Source of the DNA: an uncultured Eggerthellaceae bacterium
GTDB taxonomy: Bacteria; Actinomycetota; Coriobacteriia; Coriobacteriales; Eggerthellaceae
Assembly (NCBI GenBank): GCA_910580205.1
Contig: CAJTVP010000012.1
Location: forward strand, 1 to 49,191
Reading direction: 5' to 3'
DNA length: 49,191 nucleotides
Shown piece after piece: positions 8,090 through 16,422 of this stretch (within the stretch, counting starts at the first letter, position 1; every line of letters begins with the position of its first letter). The position numbers and the translations under genes are program-made. The notes beneath the pieces were generated by a model. It was not told where the DNA came from. It ran no database searches and saw only the letters and a list, made by a program, of their open reading frames with translations.

Positions 8090-9568
8090 CTATTTCGGCA
8101 TGAGGAGCTTCAGCAGCGCCATCTTGCGATCGTTGAAAGGCGGGTTGCGCACGCCCATCTCGATCAGCGTGGACTTCTTCATGGTGGACTTGTAGTGCGT
8201 GAACGCGTCGAAGCCCACCTTGCCATGGTATGCGCCGATGCCGGAGTTCTGCACGCCGCCGAAGCCCATGCGGTTGCTGCTGGCATGGATGACCACGTCG
8301 TTGATGGTGGCGCCGCCGCTGGGCACCGCATCCAAGATGCGCTTCTGGAACTCTTGGCTCTCAGAGAAGATGTAGCAGGCCAACGGATGCTTGATGGATC
8401 GTTGGATGGAAAAGGCCTCGTCCAGGGTGCTCCAGGTTATGATGGGCAGCACCGGTCCGAAGATCTCCTGGCTCATCAAGGGATCGTCGACGGTCACGCC
8501 TGTGACCACCGTCGGTTCGATCTGCAGCGTTTCGGGATCGCGGCCGCCGCCGATGGCGATCCGCGTGCCCGGAGGCCGCTCGTCGATCAAGCGGCATACC
8601 ATGTCATAGTGCTTCTGGTTGATCATGTGGGGGTAATCAGCGCTCTTCAGGATCTCCTTGCCGTAATAAGCGTGCAGCCATGTGTCCATCTCGCTGACGA
8701 ACGCGTCTGCCACCGCCTCGTGCACCAAGGCGTAATCAGGCCCTACGCAGGTTTGACCCGAATTGAGGCATTTTCCCCATGCGATGCGCTGGGCGGCTCG
8801 CTTCACGTTGGCGTCATGGTTGATGAACACGGGGCTCTTCCCGCCCAGTTCCAAGGTGACGCTGGTGAGGTTCTCAGCAGCGTGGCCCATGATGAGCTTG
8901 CCCACCCGCGGGCTGCCGGTGAACATGATCTTGTCGAACTGCACTTCCAAAAGCCAATCATTCATGGCATCGGAGCCCTGCCAGCAATATATGTAGTCAG
9001 GATCGAACACCTCTCGGCACAGTTCGCGCAGAAACGCAGACGTATGCTTGGATGTCTGCGATGGCTTGATGGCCACGCAGTTGCCTGCGCCTATGGCATC
9101 CACCAGCGGCACAAGCGTCAGTTGAAGCGGATAGTTCCACGGAGAAAGCACCGCCGCCACGCCGAACGGGTAGGGATGCACCGTGGATGTGGCGGGGAAG
9201 TGGGCCAGTGAGGTGGGCACGCGCCGCGGACGCACCCATGAAGGCAGCTTCTTGATGACGAAACGCAGCTCATCATAGACGAGGCCGAGCTCTGTGGCAT
9301 AGGCTTCAAAGCATGATTTTCCCAAGTCGGCATGGAGCGCCTCCAGAGCATCTTGCTCATGGTCGCGCAAGTAGGCTTGCAGCCGTTTCAGTTGCTGCAG
9401 CCGGAACTCCAAGGAAAGCGTCTTTCCAGTCTGGAAGAAAAGCTCAAGCTCGTTGATCTTGTTCTGGACATCGGCTGCGGAATGCGCGATGCCATAGGAG
9501 GCATCCATTCCAGGCAGATCCGGCAAAGTGGTGTTTTGACCCTCAGATGCTGTCGTTCGATCGCTCAT
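8090..9568 (-). CDS. Aldehyde dehydrogenase, class 3 (ALDH3/YwdH-like)
   Basis: A 492-residue NAD(P)-dependent aldehyde dehydrogenase that oxidises aldehydes to acids. The family landmarks are present: LSPWNYPLQL (oxyanion Asn), the cofactor region IKPS and FTGSPRVGKLI, the general base Glu240 in TLELGGKSP, the catalytic Cys274 in NSGQTCVGPDY, and EIFGPVLPI. The C-terminal GATINDVVIH and GIGAYHGKVGFDAFTH place it with class 3 enzymes that act on medium- and long-chain or aromatic aldehydes. The N-terminus is about 30 residues longer than usual. It is monocistronic, with a divergent 431-base region upstream. Confidence 0.88.
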   Translation of the reverse strand: MSDRTTASEGQNTTLPDLPGMDASYGIAHSAADVQNKINELELFFQTGKTLSLEFRLQQLKRLQAYLRDHEQDALEALHADLGKSCFEAYATELGLVYDELRFVIKKLPSWVRPRRVPTSLAHFPATSTVHPYPFGVAAVLSPWNYPLQLTLVPLVDAIGAGNCVAIKPSQTSKHTSAFLRELCREVFDPDYIYCWQGSDAMNDWLLEVQFDKIMFTGSPRVGKLIMGHAAENLTSVTLELGGKSPVFINHDANVKRAAQRIAWGKCLNSGQTCVGPDYALVHEAVADAFVSEMDTWLHAYYGKEILKSADYPHMINQKHYDMVCRLIDERPPGTRIAIGGGRDPETLQIEPTVVTGVTVDDPLMSQEIFGPVLPIITWSTLDEAFSIQRSIKHPLACYIFSESQEFQKRILDAVPSGGATINDVVIHASSNRMGFGGVQNSGIGAYHGKVGFDAFTHYKSTMKKSTLIEMGVRNPPFNDRKMALLKLLMPK

Positions 9569-9999
9569 GGTTCCTGGCCTCTCTTGATGACGCGTGAACT
9601 CATCTCACGCTAGCATCTGAAGCGGGAATGGCGGAGGCGGACGCTCAATCGTTACAGAACCGTGCGGCCACCGAGCGCCGCTTGGGCTGGTTCCTGGCAC
9701 GCGTGGTCCTCTCAATGCATGCTCATCAATGCTCTCCTTCGATCAACCTGATTGATGCTCAAAAGCTATATATCCATATGCAAAATAGGCATTTGCAATG
9801 GAGCGGCTGCAAGAAGAGAATGGTGAACTTGCCAAAGGCCATTCATGTTCGAGAGCACCGGGCACAGGAAACGCAGGGCGCCGTCGGTGGCTGACCATCC
9901 GATCTGCCACGATGGCGCCCGCGAAGGCAGCTTCATCGATTGAGGGATGCTGGAGCGGTTCTTCATTGAGAGTATCAGCCGGTAACGGAAGGAGCGTCC
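9569..9999. other. Divergent intergenic region, 431 bases
   Basis: No convincing gene is seen. The central part (about 9740-9800) is AT-richer than its surroundings. It holds ATCAA...TTGAT (9743-9756), a CTATATAT stretch, and the inverted repeat TGCAAA (9779-9784)/TTTGCA (9792-9797). It must carry the promoters of the aldehyde dehydrogenase and of the O-acetyltransferase. A TGGCAC at 9695 lacks a -12 partner and is not a sigma-54 site. Confidence 0.5.
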
Positions 10000-10578
10000 A
10001 TGTTGACGAAGGCGGAGATCCAGGGGTTTTGCGAACGCCGAGCGCAAGGGCTTGATATCGTGCCTGATTCGGATGATGCCCGCATCATGCATGAGGCGGC
10101 GCAGGAATCGTTGCGCATCGCGGCAGAGATGAATGACAGCTATCGCACGCTAGAGGAGATCCGTGCGTTGTTCTCGGATCTGACTGGGCGCGCTGTGGAT
10201 GACGCGTTCCGCATCTTCCCGCCCTTCACTGCTGATTTCGGCAAGAACATCCATGTGGGGAGGAACGTCTTTTTCAACAGCGGCTGCCGCGTGCAGGACC
10301 ACGGCGGCGTGTTCATAGGAGACAACGTGCTCATCGGTCACAACGTGGTGCTGGCCACGCTCGATCACGACCTGGATCCTGCCAAGCGCAGCTTTCTGCA
10401 CTGCGCGCCCATCAAGATCGGCGATGATGTGTGGATCGGCGCGAACGCCACGGTGACGAAGGGCGTGACCATTGGAGATGGCGCTGTGGTGGCCGCTGGT
10501 GCTGTGGTCACGCGCGATGTGCCGCCGCGCACCATCGTCGGTGGCGTTCCGGCCAAAGCCATCAAGACGATCCCTTAA
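10000..10578 (+). CDS. Sugar O-acetyltransferase, maltose/galactoside type
   Basis: A 192-residue acetyl-CoA-dependent O-acetyltransferase of the Maa/LacA/NodL group. AAGGAG sits 5 bases before the ATG at 10000. The N-terminal Mac domain is followed by FPPFTADFGKNIHVGRNVFFNSGCRV and left-handed beta-helix hexapeptide repeats (IGDNVLIGHNV, KIGDDVWIGANATV, IGDGAVVAAGAVV, VPAKAIK). The catalytic histidine is probably the first or second His of LDHDLDP or the His of GHNV. It acts in the cytoplasm on sugars or glycosides; detoxification of non-metabolised sugars is the usual suggestion. Confidence 0.87.
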   Translation: MLTKAEIQGFCERRAQGLDIVPDSDDARIMHEAAQESLRIAAEMNDSYRTLEEIRALFSDLTGRAVDDAFRIFPPFTADFGKNIHVGRNVFFNSGCRVQDHGGVFIGDNVLIGHNVVLATLDHDLDPAKRSFLHCAPIKIGDDVWIGANATVTKGVTIGDGAVVAAGAVVTRDVPPRTIVGGVPAKAIKTIP

Positions 10579-10757
10579 GGCTCATCACTGATCCTGCGAT
10601 CTTCCACTGCTTTTTGGCACGCCGAAGGAGCAGTGCACGCTGTTGGCTTGCAGGAATGTAAGCCAAGCGTAAGGTGATTCGATGGCGCTTCGCGCAGGGC
10701 ATCCTTAAGGTTGGAACCGTCGTTGGTCCGGAGATGGTTCACAGGAAAGGATGCATC

Positions 10758-11141
10758 ATGTACAAGAAGGCTTCTCTCATCATCACAACCGTGATCGTGG
10801 TCGTCGCTGTTGGCGGCTTCGGTTGGTGGATGCTGTTCGGCGCTCCTGAAGGCCGCTATTACGTCCAAGTGGATAATGCGAAAACCCAAGAGCTTGAATC
10901 CAAAGGAGGCGTCATCGATCCCACCGGAGGCATGGCCCTTCAGTACACGCTCCCGGCCTATGATGAGAATGGCGTCCAGCGGGAGATGACGTTCGGCGCT
11001 GAACGCGAACTGCGCGATGACGCCTACTTGCGGCTGACCGTGATGCCGGTGAGAGGCGTGACGGAATGGGCCGAGGTTCAATATGATGACATCCCCGCCA
11101 AGGCCCAAGAGCGCCTGGCTCAAGAACAGCATGGCGAATGA
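10758..11141 (+). CDS. YxeA-family membrane-anchored protein
   Basis: A 127-residue protein; the start ATG at 10758 follows AGGAAAGGA. An N-terminal hydrophobic helix (IITTVIVVVAVGGFGWWML) anchors or exports it; no lipobox Cys is present. The outer domain matches the YxeA/DUF1093 family: YYVQVDNAKT, then LQYTLPAYDENGVQREMTFGAERELRDDAYLRL, and a C-terminal WAEVQYDDIPAKAQERL. These are small OB-like envelope proteins of unknown role, often stress related. It converges on the EamA exporter gene, 17 bases away. Confidence 0.75.
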   Translation: MYKKASLIITTVIVVVAVGGFGWWMLFGAPEGRYYVQVDNAKTQELESKGGVIDPTGGMALQYTLPAYDENGVQREMTFGAERELRDDAYLRLTVMPVRGVTEWAEVQYDDIPAKAQERLAQEQHGE

Positions 11142-11158
11142 CGCGCTGCTCTGATGCG

Positions 11159-12052
11159 CTAGGGCCTGCCTTGCGACAGGAAGAGCCCGACGATCGTGAG
11201 GGTGAGCCCGATGGCGATGGGGGCTGTCAGCGGTTCGCCTATCAGCATGGCAGATGCGACCGCGGTGATGGCGGGCACGAGATAGATGTAGGAAGTGGAA
11301 GCCACGGCCCCAAGGCGGCGGACCGCCACGCCCCACGTGACGAAGCATGCCGCTGAGGCCACAAGCCCCAAAAAGAGCAGATTGGCGATGCTCTCCAAGG
11401 AGAGCGCTTCCGACAGGGCGGGCATGTGCCCGCCGAAAAGCAGCGTGATGGGCACGATGAATACGAGACCCCAGAGAAATGTGCGCTTGGTTGAAGCGAT
11501 GGTCTCGTAGCCCGATTCGGCCAGGCGTTTCACCAGCATCGAATAGATCGCCCAGACGAATGCGGCGGCCAAGGCGAGCACGTCGCCGAACCAAGAGGTG
11601 CCGCTGAAGGCTGACAGGGAGCCCTCGGAGTTGGCGCTCATGCCCACTAGGGTAAGCCCGCTCATCGCCACGGCGAAGCCGAGGAAGAAACGCGCGTTCA
11701 GCGCTGCGCGGTCACCTAGCATCCCTGCGATGAGCGCCGTGAACAGAGGTGCGGCGGCCACGATGACCCCCGTGGCGGTGGCCGTGGTGAATACGAGCGC
11801 GACGTTCTCCAGCAAGTAGTATGCGGCTATGCCCGTCGCCCCGGCAGCTGCGAACAGCCATTCGTGCTTCCTCTCGCGCAGCTTCATGATGTGCGGGCGC
11901 AGGGCGCAAAGCGCAAGGAAGCCGATGGCGAATCGGATGCAAAGGATCTGCAGGGGCGTGAAGTCTGCGAGCAGCACTTTCGTTGATACGAACGTGAGCC
12001 CCCAGACGAGGACGGTGAAAAGCGCTATCAGGTGGTACTTCGCCTGCTTCAT
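11159..12052 (-). CDS. EamA/DMT-family exporter
   Basis: A 297-residue inner-membrane protein with ten hydrophobic segments in two EamA repeats (residues about 5-140 and 155-295). It is typical of the drug/metabolite transporter superfamily, such as RhaT/YdcZ-like or PecM-like exporters. Signature segments are VLVWGLTFVSTKVLL at the start of repeat 1 and ALAAAFVWAIYSMLVKRL at the start of repeat 2. Its ATG overlaps the AraC regulator's stop codon by 4 bases, so the two form one operon. This suggests that the regulator controls export of, and perhaps senses, one metabolite or drug. Confidence 0.85.
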   Translation of the reverse strand: MKQAKYHLIALFTVLVWGLTFVSTKVLLADFTPLQILCIRFAIGFLALCALRPHIMKLRERKHEWLFAAAGATGIAAYYLLENVALVFTTATATGVIVAAAPLFTALIAGMLGDRAALNARFFLGFAVAMSGLTLVGMSANSEGSLSAFSGTSWFGDVLALAAAFVWAIYSMLVKRLAESGYETIASTKRTFLWGLVFIVPITLLFGGHMPALSEALSLESIANLLFLGLVASAACFVTWGVAVRRLGAVASTSYIYLVPAITAVASAMLIGEPLTAPIAIGLTLTIVGLFLSQGRP

Positions 12053-12906
12053 CGGATTTGATCGCCTTGAGACATGGCGCGGTATGCGGCCGGAGTGGAG
12101 CCGATGCGCTGCTTGAACGCGCGTGTGAGATGGGCTTGGTCAGAGAAGCCTGCTTCGGCCGCTGCTTCAGCGGGGTTCGCGCCGCTGGCCAACAGATCCC
12201 GCGCGAAGTCGACGCGCATGGACAGCAAGTGCTGTGAAGGGGTGATGAAGAACTCCCGTTTATAGGCGCGAATGAGGGCGTAGTCTGAAATGCGCTCGTC
12301 TGTCGCGAGCATGCTCACGGATCTGGGGTTGATCATGTGCCCACGCAGGTGCCCATAGGCATGCAATGCCGCTGCACGGTTTCGGCGGTGCGCAGCTGCA
12401 TTGGATGGTGCCCGATCGATCGCATCGGGCATCTCGTCTGCCAAGGTCAGAAGCTCATCTGAAAAGACTTGCGTCGCAGCCTTCATGCTCTTTCCGCTTT
12501 TGGCCTGTCTTGCGCTGTGCGCAAGCTCGTCGAATGCTGCTCGCGCTGCGGGGGTGCGGTGCAAGGGCCCAGGGAGGGCCGCGCTGCCGAAAATCGATCT
12601 TGGAAGCACGATGCTGTCATAGGCGAACAGCTCATGGCTGACCTGGGTGCATCCATGCACGTCGCCGGGGTTGAACACGACGATGTCGCCTGGAGCAAGG
12701 CTGCATTCTCTTCCATTCCAGACAAGCCGCCTGCGGCCTTTCCGCACGACGCCTATGACGTAGTGGTCGTGGGCGTGCGGTGGGAAGGGCTGGGTGATCC
12801 CGGTGTAGCTCCGCCACTCGCTGCCGAAAAGCGTCAGAGGCTCTATGATGCAGTTGGCTTGCGATGCTGCAAGAATGGCGGATCGTTCGGTCTTGAGATT
12901 CTCCAT
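12049..12906 (-). CDS. AraC-family regulator with cupin ligand domain
   Basis: A 285-residue transcription factor. The N-terminal AraC-type cupin domain has FPPHAHDHYVIGVV and SLAPGDIVVFNPGDVHGC. The C-terminal double HTH has the first helix pair around ISDYALIRAYKREFFITPSQHLLSMRVDFAR and the second around PAEAAAEAGFSDQAHLTRAFKQRIGSTPAAYR. AAGGAG lies upstream of the ATG. The small palindrome CGCCA-AA-TGGCG at 12944-12955, 38 bases upstream, is a possible site for it. It is cotranscribed with the overlapping EamA exporter, its likely target. Confidence 0.87.
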   Translation of the reverse strand: MENLKTERSAILAASQANCIIEPLTLFGSEWRSYTGITQPFPPHAHDHYVIGVVRKGRRRLVWNGRECSLAPGDIVVFNPGDVHGCTQVSHELFAYDSIVLPRSIFGSAALPGPLHRTPAARAAFDELAHSARQAKSGKSMKAATQVFSDELLTLADEMPDAIDRAPSNAAAHRRNRAAALHAYGHLRGHMINPRSVSMLATDERISDYALIRAYKREFFITPSQHLLSMRVDFARDLLASGANPAEAAAEAGFSDQAHLTRAFKQRIGSTPAAYRAMSQGDQIR

Positions 12907-12943
12907 GGTGCGGGCGGCTCCTTGTCTTCGCTACCGAGGATAC

Positions 12944-12955
12944 CGCCAAATGGCG
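12944..12955. promoter_or_regulatory. Short palindrome upstream of AraC regulator
   Basis: CGCCA and TGGCG separated by AA lie between the AraC gene and its probable promoter. It is a possible operator, but short enough to occur by chance in GC-rich DNA. Confidence 0.25.
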
Positions 12956-13088
12956 AAAGGTTCTTGAATAGAATTGCGAAACACGCAGCTGGATAGGGGG
13001 CTTTCCATCTCCCGCAGAGGTTCGGCATAGGGCGCTCTGCTGCGGAACGCGCCCCTTGAACCGCATCCAGGCATGAGAGCGCTTTGTC

Positions 13089-13403
13089 TCAAAGGTCCAT
13101 GAGCGCGTAGTCATCAATCTCTTGTTTGGTGTGCAAGACGCGCCAGACGGTGAGCGTGGTCGCATCGAATGAGTAGAACAGCCGGTAATCGCCCACAAGG
13201 GTCGTCCTGCGTTCCTTGATCTGGAGCCGGTCGTCTTCAAAGACGCGCCCTATCTCTGGTTGGACGCAAAGCAGATCCATCTTCTTGCGCAGTTCTGCGT
13301 ACCAACCTTCGGCAGCTGTAGGTGAATCAAGGACAAACGATATATATGTGACGATGGATTCGATATCGTAGGCGGCCCGAGGGCGCAGCTCAGGCGTTCG
13401 CAT
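13089..13403 (-). CDS. RelE/ParE-family toxin
   Basis: A 104-residue small basic-acidic protein. The start at 13403 gives MRTPELRPRAAYDIESIVTY, the normal beginning of the ParE/RelE fold (helix pair with AAYDIESIVTYI). The rest shows KMDLLCVQPEIGRV, KERRTTLVGDYRLFYSFD and a C-terminal VWRVLHTKQEID, where RelE-type toxins carry their last strand. RelE members cleave ribosome-bound mRNA while ParE members poison gyrase; which applies here cannot be told. It overlaps the antitoxin gene by 14 bases, a typical coupled pair. Confidence 0.82.
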   Translation of the reverse strand: MRTPELRPRAAYDIESIVTYISFVLDSPTAAEGWYAELRKKMDLLCVQPEIGRVFEDDRLQIKERRTTLVGDYRLFYSFDATTLTVWRVLHTKQEIDDYALMDL

Positions 13404-13689
13404 GATGGCTCTTGGAGGCGAAAGCGATGATGGATCCGATGCGATCATTCATCTCCTTCATGGATACAGCATCTTTCTGGTATCGAGCCTCTATCTCAGC
13501 TTCCCGGAGTTTGAGCACGTATCTCTCATGTTGCTGCTGCTGTTCGTAGGCGTCGCAGTCCATCACCACCAAGCTGGCCTTTCCGTTCTTTGTCATGAAG
13601 ATGGGCCGACGGCTCTCATGAGCTTCATCGCACACGCTGTTCAAGTCTGTCCGAAGATCGCTGATGGGCCGGATCGCAGGAATGGCCAT
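13390..13689 (-). CDS. Phd/YefM-family antitoxin
   Basis: A 99-residue antitoxin preceded by a very strong AGGAGG. The N-terminal Phd/YefM DNA-binding domain is clear (IRPISDLRTDLNSVCDEAHE, then PIFMTKNGKASLVVMDCDAYE). The C-terminal half is a charged helix that would wrap around the toxin. It would neutralise the downstream toxin and repress its own operon at the AT-rich palindrome just upstream. Confidence 0.85.
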   Translation of the reverse strand: MAIPAIRPISDLRTDLNSVCDEAHESRRPIFMTKNGKASLVVMDCDAYEQQQQHERYVLKLREAEIEARYQKDAVSMKEMNDRIGSIIAFASKSHHANA

Positions 13690-13725
13690 GGCATCCTCCT
13701 CGCTGTCTGCTGGGAGGGTATCACA

Positions 13726-13741
13726 AATATATCTATATATT
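13726..13741. promoter_or_regulatory. Palindromic operator of the toxin-antitoxin operon
   Basis: AATATAT-CT-ATATATT is a perfect palindrome starting 37 bases upstream of the antitoxin start, in a GC-rich region. It is flanked on both sides by ATCAC (13720-13724 and 13743-13747). Phd/YefM proteins bind such short AT palindromes over the promoter. Confidence 0.6.
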
Positions 13742-13805
13742 CATCACATCTTGAGAACAAAGCCATCTACCTCAGGGGGCAGAGGAAACGAATCTGTGTT
13801 CCCGC

Positions 13806-14240
13806 TCATCCCGTATAGGCATCATCGGCGGTGTTGGAGAAATCTTGTCGAGCAAGCCAGCGTTCCTCTTCGGAGGATTCCGGGATGTCGATGCGTTCGA
13901 TTTTGAAGATGACAGGGCGCGTTCCGTCATTGCAACAGGCGATCATCATGCGGTCATCGTTGGTCCAATTGCGCATGATGGCACCACCTTGCAATGCTGA
14001 ATAGATGTAACGGCTGATCGCATCCCAAGCCTCACCGCAGGGCCAATCGCCTCCATCCTTCATCCGGGTCTTCCGACCGAGATGGTAGAAATCGTCTTTG
14101 TCCGGTTCGCGGTCGAAAATGAAAACATCACCCGGTTTGAAGCAAGGGCATGGACCGCTTTTCGGATCAGCCAAATAGGCTTCCTGCAGATCTTCGAATA
14201 CTCTGGTTTCCAACACGGTGACTTTGCATTGATGCTTCAT
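13806..14240 (-). CDS. TIGR04076-family protein
   Basis: A 144-residue cytoplasmic protein. The start at 14240 is chosen for GAAAGGA upstream and because MKHQCKVTVLETRVFEDLQE is the normal family beginning. It is followed by GPCPCFKPGDVFIFDRE, WDAISRYIYSALQGG, and a Cys pair in MIACCNDGTRPVIFKIE. The family is common in anaerobes, has conserved cysteines, and has no established function. The gene sits between the toxin-antitoxin pair and a tRNA-like remnant, in a stretch that may have seen insertions. Confidence 0.72.
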   Translation of the reverse strand: MKHQCKVTVLETRVFEDLQEAYLADPKSGPCPCFKPGDVFIFDREPDKDDFYHLGRKTRMKDGGDWPCGEAWDAISRYIYSALQGGAIMRNWTNDDRMMIACCNDGTRPVIFKIERIDIPESSEEERWLARQDFSNTADDAYTG

Positions 14241-14392
14241 GGATGTTCCTTTCGCCGATGGGCAATGCATGCAGCCATGCAAGGAAAACGAATGCCGCAT
14301 CCATCCTTCATACCCCAAACTCCACCCTCGCCATTTCAGTCAACATCGTGGTAGTGACGATGAACTATGACAATGCAGATGTTATTGATATG

Positions 14393-14462
14393 CACCTGCC
14401 TTATCACATGGGAGTCGAACCCACGCCGTGCCATAGCGTTGCCGGTGAAGACCCGCAGTCTT
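14393..14462 (-). other. Possible tRNA 3'-half remnant
   Basis: Read on the minus strand, the segment contains GTGGGTTCGACTCCCAT, a good T-arm: a five-base stem with one G-T pair and the TTCGACT loop. Eight bases that could be a 3' acceptor strand (GTGATAAG) follow. Upstream are GCGGGTCTTCACC, resembling part of an anticodon arm, and a possible long variable arm. I could not find a matching 5' acceptor strand or a D-arm, so a complete tRNA is not supported. Confidence 0.35.
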
Positions 14463-14485
14463 ATCAAGCCCGTAGTCAGGAAGAT

Positions 14486-14920
14486 CTATTCCGGGTCCTT
14501 GACCTCCACCAGCTCCAGCTCGAAGTTGAGCGGCTTGCCCGCCATGGGATGATTCATGTCGAAGACCACGTTCTCCTCATCCATGCTGACCACTTTGGCC
14601 GGGAAGGGATGGCCGTCAGGCCCCTGCATGTACACCGTCTGGCCCACCGGGAGGTCCTGCGCGTTCGGGATCCTGTCCACGGGCACGGTCTGCACCAGAT
14701 CCTCGCGCACGGGACCGTAGGCCTCTTCTGGCTCAAGGTGGATGTTCTTCTTCTCTCCCACTTCCATGTCTTTGACCGCGTCATCGAACCCTTTGATGAC
14801 CGTGCCTGCCATGCACTCGAACTCGATGGGCTCACCATTGAGACGGGATGTGTCGAACACCTCACCGTCATCAAGCGAGCCTGTGTAGTGGATCTTGACG
14901 ATCTTGCCTTCGTTGCTCAT
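14486..14920 (-). CDS. FKBP-type peptidyl-prolyl isomerase, SlyD-like
   Basis: A 144-residue cytoplasmic proline isomerase and chaperone. The FKBP core is at both ends (KIVKIHYTGSLDDGEVFDTS, then PIEFECMAGTVIKGFDDAVKDMEVGEKK, and the closing MNHPMAGKPLNFELELVEV). The insert-in-flap chaperone domain lies between, at about residues 70-118, as in SlyD and archaeal short FKBPs. The His/Cys-rich metal-binding tail of E. coli SlyD is absent. AAAGGATGAGGG precedes the ATG. It lies 34 bases downstream of the glutamate-cysteine ligase stop on the same strand and may share its transcript. Confidence 0.88.
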   Translation of the reverse strand: MSNEGKIVKIHYTGSLDDGEVFDTSRLNGEPIEFECMAGTVIKGFDDAVKDMEVGEKKNIHLEPEEAYGPVREDLVQTVPVDRIPNAQDLPVGQTVYMQGPDGHPFPAKVVSMDEENVVFDMNHPMAGKPLNFELELVEVKDPE

Positions 14921-14954
14921 GGTGCCCTCATCCTTTCGCCGCGTCCGCGTTCAT

Positions 14955-16223
14955 TCAGTCATCTTCTTGGGCTTGCGCTTGTGCCAGATCAGCCAGCGTG
15001 ACGCGGGAAGCCACCAAGACCGCCAAGGGTTTCAGCAGCTCGCGTTCGCTCTCTTCCAGACCTGCCGCCGCCAAGCTTATCAGCTGATCGGCCAGAGCCG
15101 CTACAGGATAGCCGAAAACGCGCGCCTCATAGCCGGATTCCATGAGCGCGTCTTTCGCCGCTTCCACCTCAGAGGCGCTCGCTTCTCGGAGCAGCTGATC
15201 CAAGCCGTTCAAGGAGTCCTCGGAATAGAACAGCCCCTTCAGGAGCGCCGCGTAGGCCACGGCGAACTCCGCCGGAAGCGCATCAGCGGGCCTGATCTCT
15301 ATGTAGCGCTTCAAGCGCACATCGGTGAAGAACATGGACAGAGCGTGCTCAACGTCCGCTTCCGCCATGGGGGCGTCAGCATAGATCTCGCCGAACGTCT
15401 TCTCTGACAGCTGCGGCTCTCCTTGGGAGATGTCCACGAGCGCGGGCGCGTCAAGGATGTAGGCGGCGTAGTCTTCCAGAGAGAAGCCCTCTTCCAGCAC
15501 GCCTGGCACCAGCCCGCAACGGTCGGGATCGCACTTCTGCCAGATCTCCGTTCTCACCAGCTGGTGCTTCCGCGGCGCTGCTTCGAAGACGGGGGCGTTG
15601 TCGCAGATGAGCGACAGCACCGGCACCAGCGCGTTCGCCAGTCGGAGCTTGCGCAGGCAGTCGGCCTCAGAGGTGTAATCCAGGGAGACCTGCGTGGAGG
15701 CGGAGCCGCGCATCATGCAGATGCCGAACATGGAGATGGCGCCCAGATACTCGTTCATGATGGCGTAGCGCTTCTTCGGGATGAGCGTGAGGTCCACCGC
15801 TTGCATGGTGGGGTGGTATCCCACGGTCATGACGTTGATGTCCGCTTCCGACGCTTCGTCCAGATCCTCTTCGAAGGCGGTGATGCGCGCCAGGGCCTCA
15901 TGGAGATCCGTGAACGGGCCGGCCGACGCCTCAACCTGGGCTGCGGGTTCCAGCGTGACGTTGCAAACGCCATCGGAGAGCAGGATGATGTTGCCGCTCT
16001 CATCCCGCGTGGCCTCCGGATACTTGGCGGTGAGCTTCTCCAAGATGCCGCGCTGCCCATCAGGGGCATCGTAGGACACCGGCTGGCCATCTTGATGCAA
16101 CAGCGTGTGCTCCAGCTCTATCCCCACAGCGTTCGCCATCGGCTTCACGCCGCTTTTGAAATACTCGACGATCGCCTGCACGTTCTGGCTCCGTGCAGGC
16201 TGCTTGCTCGTGTTCTCCACCAT
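14955..16223 (-). CDS. gshA: Glutamate-cysteine ligase, GCS2-type
   Basis: A 422-residue ATP-dependent ligase joining the gamma-carboxyl of glutamate to cysteine. It belongs to the actinobacterial/plant-like GCS2 group (GshA, EgtA): GIELEHTLL (substrate Glu cluster), LSDGVCNVTLEPAAQVEAS, YHPTMQAVDLTLIPKKRYAIMNEYL, MMRGSASTQVSLDY and RYIEIRPADALP are all present. AAGGAAGG is upstream. No glutathione synthetase or ergothioneine gene is near. The product may be used as gamma-glutamylcysteine or passed to an enzyme encoded elsewhere. It is divergent from argC. Confidence 0.85.
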   Translation of the reverse strand: MVENTSKQPARSQNVQAIVEYFKSGVKPMANAVGIELEHTLLHQDGQPVSYDAPDGQRGILEKLTAKYPEATRDESGNIILLSDGVCNVTLEPAAQVEASAGPFTDLHEALARITAFEEDLDEASEADINVMTVGYHPTMQAVDLTLIPKKRYAIMNEYLGAISMFGICMMRGSASTQVSLDYTSEADCLRKLRLANALVPVLSLICDNAPVFEAAPRKHQLVRTEIWQKCDPDRCGLVPGVLEEGFSLEDYAAYILDAPALVDISQGEPQLSEKTFGEIYADAPMAEADVEHALSMFFTDVRLKRYIEIRPADALPAEFAVAYAALLKGLFYSEDSLNGLDQLLREASASEVEAAKDALMESGYEARVFGYPVAALADQLISLAAAGLEESERELLKPLAVLVASRVTLADLAQAQAQEDD

Positions 16224-16422
16224 GAATCCTTCCTTGCCAAGGCGCGGCCCTGACCGCGTCAGGTAGAATGCTTCTTCGCCGCATCAGGTTTCGCGCCATG
16301 GTAGCAAATGGGCGCCATCAGGGCTCTGGCTCCGGGCTTGGTGACGGCATTTCGTGAACATAATGAAACCGAAGCCCATCGCCACCGCGCGCCGCGATGG
16401 ACTTGAAAGGAGCCGATCGCAC

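Noticed and set aside
8195..9211. A 338-codon plus-strand frame opposite the aldehyde dehydrogenase
   Set aside because: The opposite strand has all catalytic motifs of the dehydrogenase; the plus-strand product has no recognisable fold.
9695..9700. TGGCAC as a sigma-54 -24 element (also at 10615-10620)
   Set aside because: Neither copy has a GC-containing -12 element at the required spacing.
14393..14470. A complete tRNA gene on the minus strand
   Set aside because: The T-arm is good, but no pairing 5' acceptor strand or D-arm could be placed. An anticodon reading of TCA is too uncertain to claim tRNA-Sec.
15423..16253. Plus-strand frame opposite the glutamate-cysteine ligase
   Set aside because: Antisense shadow; the ligase frame has all family motifs.
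16330..16400. ARG box before argC
   Set aside because: GTGAACATAATGAA is only loosely like an ArgR site and has no second half-site at helical spacing.
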